DNA of 23,321 nt from a virus. The position numbers and the translations under genes were made by a program. The notes beneath the pieces were generated by a model. That model was given only the letters and a program-made list of their open reading frames with translations, made no database searches and had not been told where the DNA came from. The stretch is taken from positions 1-23,321 of the IMG/VR virus record IMGVR_UViG_3300050029_000136; one strand, written 5' to 3'. Below are positions 1 through 6,703 of this stretch, in pieces (the stretch's first letter is position 1; the number at the start of each line of letters is the position of its first letter).

Positions 1-41
1 CATTGCATTGCCTATAACTGTGTATAAGCAATGCTAGGGAG

Positions 42-275
42 TTATGACAATGCGTCTACATTCATCCAGTCCATTGCTAGTTTGTGGTTTCTAAAATACC
101 GGCTCCCCTCTCCGCCTTGATTGTGCCACTTCTGTACTACATACCCGCGCTTGCGGGGTTCGTCTACCATTGAGCCGTTGCCCAGTGTATACACGAGCAT
201 ATATTGCCCGTTATGGCGCTTTGAGGCATTCCAGTCTTTCACTTTATATATCTTGTGATGGGTTATGTTTTTCAT
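42..275 (-). CDS. Small hypothetical protein, 77 aa
   Basis: I do not recognise the family. The product is a basic, soluble-looking 77-residue protein with no membrane segment and no clear motif; aromatic and charged residues dominate (KDWN, QKWHNQGGEG, MDWMN). It is the last of three overlapping minus-strand genes: its start lies inside the end of the zinc-ribbon gene (32-nt overlap), which suggests coupled translation. The start codon is preceded by the purine run AAAGAAA rather than a true Shine-Dalgarno sequence; the next in-frame methionine is 25 residues in and would remove a third of the protein, so I keep the first. Small accessory phage proteins of this kind are common next to packaging genes but usually have no known function. 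Confidence 0.5.
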   Translation of the reverse strand: MKNITHHKIYKVKDWNASKRHNGQYMLVYTLGNGSMVDEPRKRGYVVQKWHNQGGEGSRYFRNHKLAMDWMNVDALS

Positions 276-405
276 TTTCTTTGTTATTTATCTGATAAGT
301 TATCTCGTCTACTACTTCTCTGATCCTTTTATAACAGTCCGGACATATCGCCTCGCCGTTGTTCATAGTGATTGTGGCCGGAGTGTTGCAACGGGTGCAG
401 ATCAT
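244..405 (-). CDS. Zinc-ribbon small protein, 53 aa
   Basis: The protein begins MICTRCNTPA and carries two CxxC pairs, CTRC near the N-terminus and CPDC about 20 residues later, the usual arrangement for a small zinc ribbon that binds one metal ion. A charged, probably helical tail follows. I chose the ATG at 405 rather than the ATG at 453 because it overlaps the stop of the upstream membrane-peptide gene in an ATGA, a standard coupling arrangement, and because the longer form adds only arginine- and asparagine-rich residues. The end overlaps the 77-aa gene. Zinc ribbons of this size in phages may bind nucleic acid or mediate protein contacts; nothing here decides between these. Confidence 0.6.
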   Translation of the reverse strand: MICTRCNTPATITMNNGEAICPDCYKRIREVVDEITYQINNKENEKHNPSQDI

Positions 406-515
406 ATGCTCATGCCTATTATTACGCCTATAACGACTATTAAGGCGGCGCATACTATTGCATACCGGCGCTCTGTGATCGGTTGCACGATTGGATATAG
501 ATTACTATGTTTCAT
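402..515 (-). CDS. Putative single-pass membrane peptide, 37 aa
   Basis: Reading the minus strand from the ATG at 515 gives a 37-residue peptide. Its N-terminal half is polar and ends in ERRY; its C-terminal half is a hydrophobic helix (AIVCAALIVVIGVIIGMSI) long enough to cross a membrane once. The stop TGA overlaps the ATG of the zinc-ribbon gene (ATGA), and a good divergent promoter lies 40-70 bp upstream, which together argue it is a real gene. Arginines just before the helix suggest that end stays in the cytoplasm. It could be a small holin-like or host-membrane-modifying peptide, but size and hydrophobicity alone cannot show that. A short ORF like this may also be fortuitous. Confidence 0.5.
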   Translation of the reverse strand: MKHSNLYPIVQPITERRYAIVCAALIVVIGVIIGMSI

Positions 516-557
516 TTTTGTTATCTGATAATTATTTATTAATGCGACTACTCGTAT

Positions 558-586
558 ACTATAAACTATCGCATGTTATAAGTAAA
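558..586 (-). promoter_or_regulatory. Sigma-70-like promoter for the minus-strand operon
   Basis: On the minus strand a TTTACT (-35-like, 586-581) is followed after exactly 17 bp by TATAGT (-10-like, 563-558). Transcription would start near 551 and give a leader of about 35 nt before the membrane-peptide ATG at 515. It is divergent to the + strand promoter that feeds the terminase genes. Predicted from sequence only. Confidence 0.5.
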
Positions 587-630
587 GGCTAAAAGTGGAT
601 AACTTTTCATGCGGTCCGGATTGCCTATAT

Positions 631-660
631 TTGCGTATATAGTCATATATATCGTATAAT
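631..660 (+). promoter_or_regulatory. Sigma-70-like promoter for the packaging module
   Basis: TTGCGT at 631-636, an 18-bp spacer and a perfect TATAAT at 655-660 form a convincing promoter. Only 9 nt separate the -10 hexamer from the ATG of the small terminase, so the mRNA would carry a leader of about 2-3 nt, close to leaderless. The alternative is that translation starts at the second ATG (676). The surrounding 516-669 region holds both divergent promoters and no gene I can support. Confidence 0.6.
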
Positions 661-669
661 ACGGGCAAT

Positions 670-1242
670 ATGGCTATGCCACTAGAAAAAGCAAAAACGA
701 TATTGAAAGCTTATAAAGACAGCAATTACAAGGCTAGTCAAGCTTTACCGCCGTTGGGATATTCTGGGAATAATGTTAGAGCCAACAGCGGACAGATTAT
801 AGATACAGCCACGCGCGCCGTCGCTTCATCTGGAGACAAAGACGCGATCCTAGAGTTCCTTGGTATGACTTCTAGAGATGTTTCAAGAGAGTTCAAGAAA
901 ATTATAGAGCAGGATAAAAACTATCCGGCTAAATTGCGAGCGTTAGAGCCACTACTAAAGAAGCAAGGCATACAATGGGAAGAGCAGAAGATCAATATGA
1001 ACCCAACCCTCAACCTCACCGTAAAAGAAGTAGCGCCAAGTAGAGCCGTTGAGAGTGTCGCACAATACATCTTGTGCGACGTGGACTGTACGGCTCAGCA
1101 TAGCCATAATTATGGAACGGCTATACAGAGCCACCCCCGTCCCGATTCTCCAAACGGCGATCAAAAGGAAGAGGACTCACGTATCCAAAATTTTGATGAA
1201 AAAGTCACTATTGACAAAAAGGAAGAGCCGTTGCCAAATTAA
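670..1242 (+). CDS. Terminase small subunit (TerS)-like protein
   Basis: A 190-aa protein positioned directly before the large terminase. The first 50 residues look like a helix-turn-helix segment (AYKDSNYKASQALPPLGY), as found in small terminases that recognise the packaging site. Residues 65-105 (MTSRDVSREFKKIIEQ, then PAKLRALEPLLKKQG) resemble the oligomerisation part of TerS proteins, where a typical motif has the shape KLRALELLAKxLG. The C-terminus is acidic and basic mixed and probably flexible, the part that contacts the large subunit in other phages. Small terminases diverge strongly, so identification rests on synteny plus these motifs. The MAM start allows initiation at 670 or 676; 670 lies 9 nt after a -10 box. 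Confidence 0.7.
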   Translation: MAMPLEKAKTILKAYKDSNYKASQALPPLGYSGNNVRANSGQIIDTATRAVASSGDKDAILEFLGMTSRDVSREFKKIIEQDKNYPAKLRALEPLLKKQGIQWEEQKINMNPTLNLTVKEVAPSRAVESVAQYILCDVDCTAQHSHNYGTAIQSHPRPDSPNGDQKEEDSRIQNFDEKVTIDKKEEPLPN

Positions 1243-1243
1243 T

Positions 1244-1339
1244 ATGCTGTCAAACACTCCGCCAACAACTTTCATTGAATGCGTTGACACTGAAGAAGAG
1301 ATTGATTTTGTGGAATCTTTAATAAACGAAAATGAATGA
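1244..1339 (+). CDS. Putative small acidic protein, 31 aa, between the terminase genes
   Basis: An ATG one base after the TerS stop opens a 31-residue reading frame ending in ATGAATGA, where its TGA overlaps the TerL start by 8 nt. The peptide is acidic (DTEEEIDFVESLINENE), with no membrane segment or recognised domain. Without it there would be a 90-nt gap in an otherwise packed module, and it would carry ribosomes straight onto the TerL start. Its main role may be that coupling. Its frame differs from the TerS frame, so an alternative is a sequencing or programmed shift extending TerS; I see no slippery sequence near the TerS stop. Confidence 0.45.
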   Translation: MLSNTPPTTFIECVDTEEEIDFVESLINENE

Positions 1340-2753
1340 CTATGAACTTCTAGGCCAACGCTGGCTCCGTGGAGAAGTCGAGATAGAAGATTTCGGCAAG
1401 TTCAAGCTCACTCCTAAACAAAAAGAATTTGTAAATTCTAAGGATCGTATGGTCCTCGCTAACGGAGGTTTCGCCTCCGGTAAGTCACTTGCTTTCATCG
1501 TTAAACTTTATCTTCTGTGTATGTTCTTCCCCAACAACAGAATCCTTCTAGGCCGCAAGTCTAGGATTGACGTCGAGCAAGCCACCCTCCCAGACATCTT
1601 CGACATATTCCCAGAAGGTACTTACACATATCGACCAGGGCCCGGCATCATCGAATTCCCTAACGGTTCTGAAATCCTTATTTACGGTCTTGATGTCATG
1701 CAGGCCGGTACCAGCCAAGATATAAAGAAGTCCGTACAGAAGATTAAGTCCCTCAACTTAGGTGGAGTCTTCATTGACCAACTTGAGGAAATTGATTATT
1801 CCATTATCGAGGCTCTTACTGGCCGTCTTCGTCGTGACGTTCCTCTTCAGCAGATGTGTTTTACCGGAAACCCAGCGAACTATTGGGCCTATGATTATTT
1901 CAAAACTAATCCACGTCCAGGCACCAAGCTCATTGAAACATCAATGCTTGATAACAAGGAAAATCTTTCTCCTTCTTTCATAGAGGATCAAATGGCTAAG
2001 CCAAAGATTTACAGGGACAAGTTTGTTTATGGTATCTGGGACCCGACGACTCTCGTTGAAGGTACGGTCTACAGCCAAGAGCAGATTTATTTCATGTCTA
2101 CCACAACGAAAGAGACTATTCGCGCGTATGATGGTATCAATATATACACCAACCCAGAAGCTCACTCTTATCAGATTGGTGTTGACCCGTCTCTAGGTGC
2201 GGAAGATCCGTGTCACATATGTGTTGTGGATAAGGATACCGGCGAAGAAGTCGCTAACTATTCTGGATTCGTTCCCAACAACGTTATTGTGCAGAAGACT
2301 TTTCAGTTGGCCTCTCTCTATTCTCTTTCCTCCGAGCCATTAGTCGTCCCAGAAGTGACGGGGGCCGGTCAGGCCTTTATTGAGGAGTTCAAGAAGATAT
2401 ACTCTAATATCTATATTCGTGAGGTGTTCAATCATCGAGAGAACAAGCGTACACAGAAGCTAGGCTTCTATACCAACTTCTCATCTAAGACCCAACTCAT
2501 TGAGAACTTCCGTACCCTCCTCGATAAGAAGTATCCTAAGATCCGTGACACAAAGACCGTAGAAGAGTCTCGCACGTTCATTTACACCGATGAAGCCGCG
2601 CAAAAGGGTGCTGGGGCACAACGGGGATATCATGACGACCGGATGATGGGTAAACTTTTGGCTTACTGGGGGGTCGTCCCAGTTATCACTTCCCCGTCGC
2701 GCCGTGATCCTGAAGAGGAACAGATAGGCCTCTATGCAACCAAATACAACTAA
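1332..2753 (+). CDS. terL: Terminase large subunit (TerL), ATPase-nuclease
   Basis: The packaging motor, 473 aa, complete. The N-terminal ATPase has a Walker A motif NGGFASGKS at residues 44-52, a Walker B-like VFIDQLEE at about 147-153 (D149, E152/E153) and a coupling-type CFTGNPA at 176-182. The C-terminal RNase H-like nuclease keeps its acidic residues: D285 in IGVDPS, E341 in VVPEVTG and D435/D436 in GYHDDRMM. It hydrolyses ATP to thread DNA through the portal and cuts the concatemer into genome lengths. The start overlaps the 31-aa ORF (ATGAATGA), suggesting coupled translation. Length and motif order are normal for the Terminase_6/GpA-like group; the packaging strategy (cos or headful) cannot be read from the sequence here. 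Confidence 0.95.
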   Translation: MNDYELLGQRWLRGEVEIEDFGKFKLTPKQKEFVNSKDRMVLANGGFASGKSLAFIVKLYLLCMFFPNNRILLGRKSRIDVEQATLPDIFDIFPEGTYTYRPGPGIIEFPNGSEILIYGLDVMQAGTSQDIKKSVQKIKSLNLGGVFIDQLEEIDYSIIEALTGRLRRDVPLQQMCFTGNPANYWAYDYFKTNPRPGTKLIETSMLDNKENLSPSFIEDQMAKPKIYRDKFVYGIWDPTTLVEGTVYSQEQIYFMSTTTKETIRAYDGINIYTNPEAHSYQIGVDPSLGAEDPCHICVVDKDTGEEVANYSGFVPNNVIVQKTFQLASLYSLSSEPLVVPEVTGAGQAFIEEFKKIYSNIYIREVFNHRENKRTQKLGFYTNFSSKTQLIENFRTLLDKKYPKIRDTKTVEESRTFIYTDEAAQKGAGAQRGYHDDRMMGKLLAYWGVVPVITSPSRRDPEEEQIGLYATKYN

Positions 2754-2762
2754 TGGTATAAT
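2754..2762 (+). promoter_or_regulatory. Extended -10 promoter for the portal gene
   Basis: TGGTATAAT is a perfect extended -10 element (TGnTATAAT) starting one base after the TerL stop; no good -35 is visible, as is usual for this class. It would produce a leader of about 35-40 nt before the portal ATG at 2807. That leader contains AGGCGG and ATCCTTACCT (2773-2778 and 2783-2792), a pair also present in the leader at 13366-13390. There is no Shine-Dalgarno sequence before the ATG (TTTTTAATATGG). Confidence 0.5.
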
Positions 2763-2806
2763 ACATTTTAGTAGGCGGGCTAATCCTTACCTCTCACATT
2801 TTTAAT

Positions 2807-4660
2807 ATGGCGAAGAAAACAAATTTGCAGAAGAAGATAGAGCAGAAGGCCATCACCATTGTTGACCAAGAGCGTTACAACTGGGAGGATGCCGTTTCTT
2901 TTATTACTCCGAAAGTTGGGTTCCGTATGCGCGAGCTTATTCGTATTTTCAGAAAGAACTTCTGGGGCATTTTTGATGAACCTGTTGATAAGAATACCGG
3001 CAGGGATAAGATTTGGATTGGTCTTGCACAGGCCACTGTTGAGGCATGGGTAAAGAACATTGACATCGATCAGAAGGACATTGACTTCATGGCAAGGAAC
3101 CCTTCTGGTTATGACATCACTGCTATTATTCGTTTGGCGGTTAAGGATTATCTTGACAGGATGTATTTTGGTGAGACTCTCGACAGCGATGAGAGACAAG
3201 TTCTTATAGATGGGACGGTTGTCTGGAAGACATGGGAGGATAAGTCGAGTGGTAAGGTTGTTCTCAAGCGCCGATCAGTGGACTTGTTGAACTTCTATAT
3301 CGATCCGACAGAGGAAAATATACAGTCTGCATATCGCGTAACTGAACGCGCAATCCTATTACCGGAACAAATCAGTGCTATGACCGGGTGGATGAATACA
3401 CGTGGTAAGGACGGTAAGGAACTTCCTGGCTCTGAAGTTCTTAACAGAGTTGATGGTTCGAGACGCTCAAACTTTGGTACCCGCACCACTGGAAACTATC
3501 GTGATGTTTGGGAAATGTGGGGGAAGATTCCGAAGTGGATGGTAACCGGCGACGAGAAGGCCGATGATGCGTATGACGAGATTGATGGACATGTCATTGT
3601 TTCAGGTTTGGAGACTACTGGGCCGGAAGTACACCTGATTGAGCAGAACACAAAGAAGGATAAATTCGGGAACGTCCTCAAGCCTTATGAGGAATGGCGT
3701 GCGGCCAAGATTAATGGGCGCTGGTACGGGCTTGGTCCAGTTGAACGTATTCTAGCGCTTCAGGAGTATTTGAACACCATTATGAACATCCGTATTGGAC
3801 GTTCGTATGTGTCACAACTTGGCCTCTTCAAGATCAAGAAAGGTAAAGGAATCACCTCAACTACTCTCAGCCGTCTCCAAGTGAACGGTGCAGTACAGGT
3901 TCAGGACATGGATGATATCCAGCAATTGAATGTCCAGGAGGCTTCAGAAGCGTCTTACAAGGATGAGGAGGTTATTAAGGCATGGGCAGAACAGATCAGT
4001 TCTGCCTTCCCTATTTCTAATGGCCAAATGACACAGGCTTCTGTGTCAGCAACCGCGACAACGACCGCTAACACAAACGCCAAGAGCTCCTACACCATGT
4101 TCAAAGAAGGTGCCGGGTCGTTCTTAGAGCGTTGGATAGATCGCCATGCTCTTCCTATCATCGCTAAGACTGTTTCAATAGGTGATTTATATAAGATTAG
4201 CTCGGCTGATGAGGGATATAAGAAACTTGCTGAGTCTATCGCCTTGAATTCAGTTATGAACACTCTCCAGAACACTAAGGCCGTACCAACACAGATGGAG
4301 GTTATGCGTGAGATTCAGAAAGAGACTGACAAGATTTTGAGCAAGCCTCAGATATTCTTAGAGACTGTGCAGGACTTGATTGCTGAACATGTTGATACGA
4401 AGGTCAGGATTATGAATGAAGAGATTGATACATCAGTCACGATCAATAATTTGATTCAGATGCTACAGATAGCGCCGGAGTATCGTGAGTCTATGATGAG
4501 AGATATCTATGATTTGATGGGTATGTCATTGCCAAAGATTAATCCAGCGCCACCTCAGGGACAATTACCTCCAGGCGCGGCTCCTCAAGGACAGCAGCCT
4601 GCTCCAAGCCCAATGAACGCTCAACAAGTATTCCAAAATGCCGCAATCAGAAAACAATAA
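2807..4660 (+). CDS. Portal protein
   Basis: A 617-aa protein immediately after the large terminase, of the right size and position for the dodecameric portal at the capsid vertex through which DNA enters and leaves. Residues 305-322 (RWYGLGPVERILALQEYL) match the conserved pattern of podovirus-type portals, a GxG followed by a helix with LQxxLN; a segment DGTVVWKTWED (135-145) also fits. A long helical region follows (about 430-570), and the last 45 residues are rich in proline and glutamine and probably disordered. The 3' end overlaps the next gene by 23 nt. It has its own extended -10 promoter. Assignment rests on motifs and synteny, and I am confident of it. Confidence 0.88.
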   Translation: MAKKTNLQKKIEQKAITIVDQERYNWEDAVSFITPKVGFRMRELIRIFRKNFWGIFDEPVDKNTGRDKIWIGLAQATVEAWVKNIDIDQKDIDFMARNPSGYDITAIIRLAVKDYLDRMYFGETLDSDERQVLIDGTVVWKTWEDKSSGKVVLKRRSVDLLNFYIDPTEENIQSAYRVTERAILLPEQISAMTGWMNTRGKDGKELPGSEVLNRVDGSRRSNFGTRTTGNYRDVWEMWGKIPKWMVTGDEKADDAYDEIDGHVIVSGLETTGPEVHLIEQNTKKDKFGNVLKPYEEWRAAKINGRWYGLGPVERILALQEYLNTIMNIRIGRSYVSQLGLFKIKKGKGITSTTLSRLQVNGAVQVQDMDDIQQLNVQEASEASYKDEEVIKAWAEQISSAFPISNGQMTQASVSATATTTANTNAKSSYTMFKEGAGSFLERWIDRHALPIIAKTVSIGDLYKISSADEGYKKLAESIALNSVMNTLQNTKAVPTQMEVMREIQKETDKILSKPQIFLETVQDLIAEHVDTKVRIMNEEIDTSVTINNLIQMLQIAPEYRESMMRDIYDLMGMSLPKINPAPPQGQLPPGAAPQGQQPAPSPMNAQQVFQNAAIRKQ

Positions 4661-4955
4661 AATAGATCCTGAGACAGATGCTCTTTTGGCCGAGCAGAGG
4701 CTTATTAAGGACGTGGTTAATCATGAGGGTTGGAAATATGTGGAACAGAGGTTTTTTGATAAGTTGCTTTCATTACAGAATGTCTTTGATATCAATGACC
4801 TTAACAAGACCACGATACGAAATGACATCTTGTCAAGAAAGAAGGCTCATGAGATACTACTGTCATTCTGGCAGGATATCAAGGGAACGGCGATTGAGGC
4901 GGATGAGAACAGAACATTGACACCAAAGCATAAGTATATTTATAAAAAGGATTGA
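4638..4955 (+). CDS. Hypothetical head-module protein, 105 aa
   Basis: A charged, largely helical protein without membrane segments (VVNHEGWKYVEQRFFDKLL). It starts inside the portal gene (23-nt overlap), so the two are translationally linked, and it lies between portal and scaffold. Small helical proteins occur in this slot in many phages, but I cannot assign a role; a minor head protein, portal cofactor or scaffold helper are all possible. The frame clearly differs from the portal frame and stays open for 105 codons, which together with the position argues it is real. Confidence 0.7.
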   Translation: MPQSENNKIDPETDALLAEQRLIKDVVNHEGWKYVEQRFFDKLLSLQNVFDINDLNKTTIRNDILSRKKAHEILLSFWQDIKGTAIEADENRTLTPKHKYIYKKD

Positions 4956-4959
4956 GTCT

Positions 4960-5013
4960 CCGCCATGCTTCAGGCGGGTATTTAACCCGGTGCGTTTATC
5001 GAAAGCGCATTTT
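4960..5013 (+). terminator. Two tandem hairpins and T-run between portal and scaffold genes
   Basis: CCGCC (4960-4964) pairs with GGCGG (4973-4977) around an 8-nt loop. A second hairpin pairs TGCGTTT (4991-4997) with AAA+CGCA (5002-5009, one bulged G) around ATCG and is followed by TTTT at 5010-5013. The second resembles a modest rho-independent terminator, which would let portal-region and scaffold-capsid transcription be controlled separately. It could equally be a leader structure protecting the scaffold mRNA. The T-run is short, hence moderate confidence. Confidence 0.4.
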
Positions 5014-5023
5014 AATAGATAGT
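5014..5023 (+). promoter_or_regulatory. AATAGATAGT element before the scaffold gene
   Basis: AATAGATAGT lies exactly 14 nt before the scaffold ATG, directly after the T-run of the putative terminator. The same ten bases occur with the same 14-nt spacing before the capsid ATG (5665-5674). The copy number, position and spacing suggest a shared late-gene signal, either a -10-like promoter element or a translation element. No database match is claimed. Confidence 0.45.
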
Positions 5024-5037
5024 ACATTACAAATTTT

Positions 5038-5658
5038 ATGGACCCAGACAACACTACCGCCGCAGCAGTACCTGAAGGATCTCAATTGAATCCTGCAGGC
5101 GCAGCAGCGACTGTTGCCCCCGCACCCGTTACAGCGCCAGAAGGTCTGACGCTCGCAGAGCTTAACGAGCACCTCGGCAAGCAGTTTCCTAATCGAGACT
5201 CTGCCTTAAAGGCGCTCAAAGACACTTTCTCCTATGTTGGGAAAAAGAAAGAAGACATTGAGAAAGAAGTCCGAGCCTCCGTTCAACAGAACGATGGCAT
5301 CGAAAGGCTCTCGAAAGAACTGGAAGTGGAACGCAGAGAGCGATTCTATGATAAGAATCCTCAATTTGCGGACCCATCTATTCGCAAAATCATCGAATCT
5401 ACCGGGAAATCCCCCCAGGAGGTCGTGAATAGCGAAGAGTTTAAAACCGTTTTTAACAAAGTATCGGAGTACGATAAGTCACAGAAATTGAGAACTGTGC
5501 TTGAAAGTAACCCTCGTCTTGCTACAAGTAAAGACAATCTCTCCAAGGCCCGTGAACTTCAGGAAGCCGCCTTTAAAACAGGCAACTACCAAGGGAGGCC
5601 GAAGGAAGAAGTAGACCGCCTTGCGGTTGATGCCGTTAAGGAGGCATACGAGATGTAG
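5038..5658 (+). CDS. Scaffolding-like protein
   Basis: A 206-aa protein directly before the capsid gene, where scaffold proteins sit. The first 45 residues are alanine-, proline- and threonine-rich and likely disordered; the middle (about 60-115) is very highly charged and looks helical or coiled-coil (KKKEDIEKEVRASVQQ); the C-terminus is helical and charged. This disordered-plus-helical, low-complexity design is typical of scaffolds that drive capsid assembly and then leave or are degraded. There is no protease motif, so a separate protease or simple exit would be needed. The call rests on position and composition, not on family identity. The AATAGATAGT element sits 14 nt before its ATG. Confidence 0.72.
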   Translation: MDPDNTTAAAVPEGSQLNPAGAAATVAPAPVTAPEGLTLAELNEHLGKQFPNRDSALKALKDTFSYVGKKKEDIEKEVRASVQQNDGIERLSKELEVERRERFYDKNPQFADPSIRKIIESTGKSPQEVVNSEEFKTVFNKVSEYDKSQKLRTVLESNPRLATSKDNLSKARELQEAAFKTGNYQGRPKEEVDRLAVDAVKEAYEM

Positions 5659-5664
5659 TTTTTG

Positions 5665-5674
5665 AATAGATAGT
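5665..5674 (+). promoter_or_regulatory. AATAGATAGT element before the capsid gene
   Basis: Second copy of the ten-base element, again 14 nt before an ATGG, and again preceded by a T-run (5659-5663). It lies in the 30-nt gap between scaffold and capsid genes. A dedicated signal here would allow the capsid protein to be made in larger amounts than its neighbours. Confidence 0.45.
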
Positions 5675-5688
5675 GAGACAATAAGTCT

Positions 5689-6612
5689 ATGGCCATTGCA
5701 TCCGCATTGCAGACTTACGGGGATGTGTCAAAAAGAGAGGATGTCGTATTGAACTCCATTGAAATTCTTACCGCTGTTGAGAACTCTGTTCAATCAGCTT
5801 TGGGAAAGACAAAGGCTATCAATACGGTTCACTCCTACTTGATCGACACACTCCTTACCGCAGCTTCGCTCGCGGTTCAACAGGGGACAGACTTTACCTT
5901 GAGCACCCTAACGACTCCTACACGCTTGACAAACATCGTGGAGGAAATCGCTAAGGCTATCTTGGTGACCCGTCCCGAAGAGATTGTTCAGTCTTATTCC
6001 GGTGTTAACGAAAATGATCGTCAGTTGACAAAGGGATTGAAGGACTGGGGCAATGCTCTTGAGTTCGATCTAGTTCGTGGAACGCTTGCTTCAGGTCTTT
6101 CGGGAACCGTCGCAACGTTCGATGGTATTATCAACGGAACTTCGCTTGCTAATAACACGACTGCCCAGACATCTGGAACCGTGTTCTCAGCAACGATTTT
6201 GGACGCTCTACAACAGAACTGCTGGAACACTTCCAATGGTGATGTTGCTACGGATGTCTACGTTGGCGGTATCATGAGGCGTGTTGTGGATAACTTTACT
6301 CAGAAGAGCAACGTCGTTGTTAATACTCCTTCGGTCATGAATATCGTAAGGACTGTTACTAGCTTCGAAACCTCTATGGGTACTCTCCAGATCCACAAGC
6401 ATCGTTACGTTCAACAGAGCGGTGATGCTACGGGCCGTGTTTTGGCCATTCGTCCGGAGAAGATAAAAGTCGCGTATCTTGATATGCCTTTTATCAAGCA
6501 GCTAGCAGAGGCCGGTGCGTATTCAAAGAGGGCGATTTATGGTTCTTGCACGGTGGAATTCCACAACCAGAACTCTAATCATTTTTCTTCAGGATATTTG
6601 CTGACCGCATAA
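5689..6612 (+). CDS. Major capsid protein, SU10/DUF5309-like
   Basis: A 307-aa protein following the scaffold. The pattern matches the DUF5309/SU10-type capsid family: an N-terminal segment with VHSYLIDTL, a region rich in TRLTNIVEEIAKAILVT, an LTKGLKDWGNALEFDL stretch, then near the C-terminus ALDMPF-like YLDMPFIKQLAEAG and an ending EFHNQNSNHFSSGYLLTA. This family has the HK97 fold and builds the icosahedral or prolate shell; its namesake SU10 is a podophage. Length is slightly short but normal. The chaperonin gene comes next, suggesting it may help fold this protein. The start is supported by the matched AATAGATAGT spacing with the scaffold gene. Confidence 0.85.
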   Translation: MAIASALQTYGDVSKREDVVLNSIEILTAVENSVQSALGKTKAINTVHSYLIDTLLTAASLAVQQGTDFTLSTLTTPTRLTNIVEEIAKAILVTRPEEIVQSYSGVNENDRQLTKGLKDWGNALEFDLVRGTLASGLSGTVATFDGIINGTSLANNTTAQTSGTVFSATILDALQQNCWNTSNGDVATDVYVGGIMRRVVDNFTQKSNVVVNTPSVMNIVRTVTSFETSMGTLQIHKHRYVQQSGDATGRVLAIRPEKIKVAYLDMPFIKQLAEAGAYSKRAIYGSCTVEFHNQNSNHFSSGYLLTA

Positions 6613-6622
6613 AGTGTGTTAG

Positions 6623-6645
6623 AATTAATCTTATCGGGATTAATT
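6623..6645 (+). terminator. AT-rich hairpin after the capsid gene
   Basis: AATTAATC (6623-6630) and GATTAATT (6638-6645) form a perfect 8-bp stem around TTATCGG, 10 nt after the capsid stop. There is no proper T-run after it, and the stem is AT-rich, so termination would be weak. It may instead stabilise the abundant capsid mRNA 3' end while letting some transcription continue into the chaperonin gene. Confidence 0.4.
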
Positions 6646-6649
6646 TGTT

Positions 6650-6693
6650 GGTGGGGTTTGGTACTCAAGATCCCTTTCCCCACCGATCTTGAG
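6650..6693 (+). promoter_or_regulatory. Interleaved inverted repeats in the chaperonin leader, possible RNA switch
   Basis: Two perfect inverted repeats are interlocked: GGTGGGG (6650-6656) with CCCCACC (6678-6684), and CTCAAGATC (6664-6672) with GATCTTGAG (6685-6693). They alternate in a-b-a'-b' order. No base separates a' from b', so a full pseudoknot looks sterically strained and the two hairpins are more likely alternatives. The b' arm covers the only purine-rich GAGAG before the chaperonin ATG at 6704, so one fold would hide the start region and the other expose it. The regulatory role is inferred from geometry. Confidence 0.5.
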
Positions 6694-6703
6694 AGTAAAT
6701 TAA

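Noticed and set aside
265-528. 87-aa + strand frame with hydrophobic start
   Set aside because: It runs opposite the zinc-ribbon and membrane-peptide genes, whose ATGA overlap and promoter make the minus strand the better reading.
2780-3199. 139-aa antisense frame over the start of the portal gene
   Set aside because: No motif or promoter, and the overlapped portal frame is far better supported.
6650-6693. Classical H-type pseudoknot reading of the interleaved repeats
   Set aside because: There is no nucleotide between the third and fourth arms to span a 7-bp stem, so complete simultaneous pairing is unlikely; kept as alternative hairpins instead.
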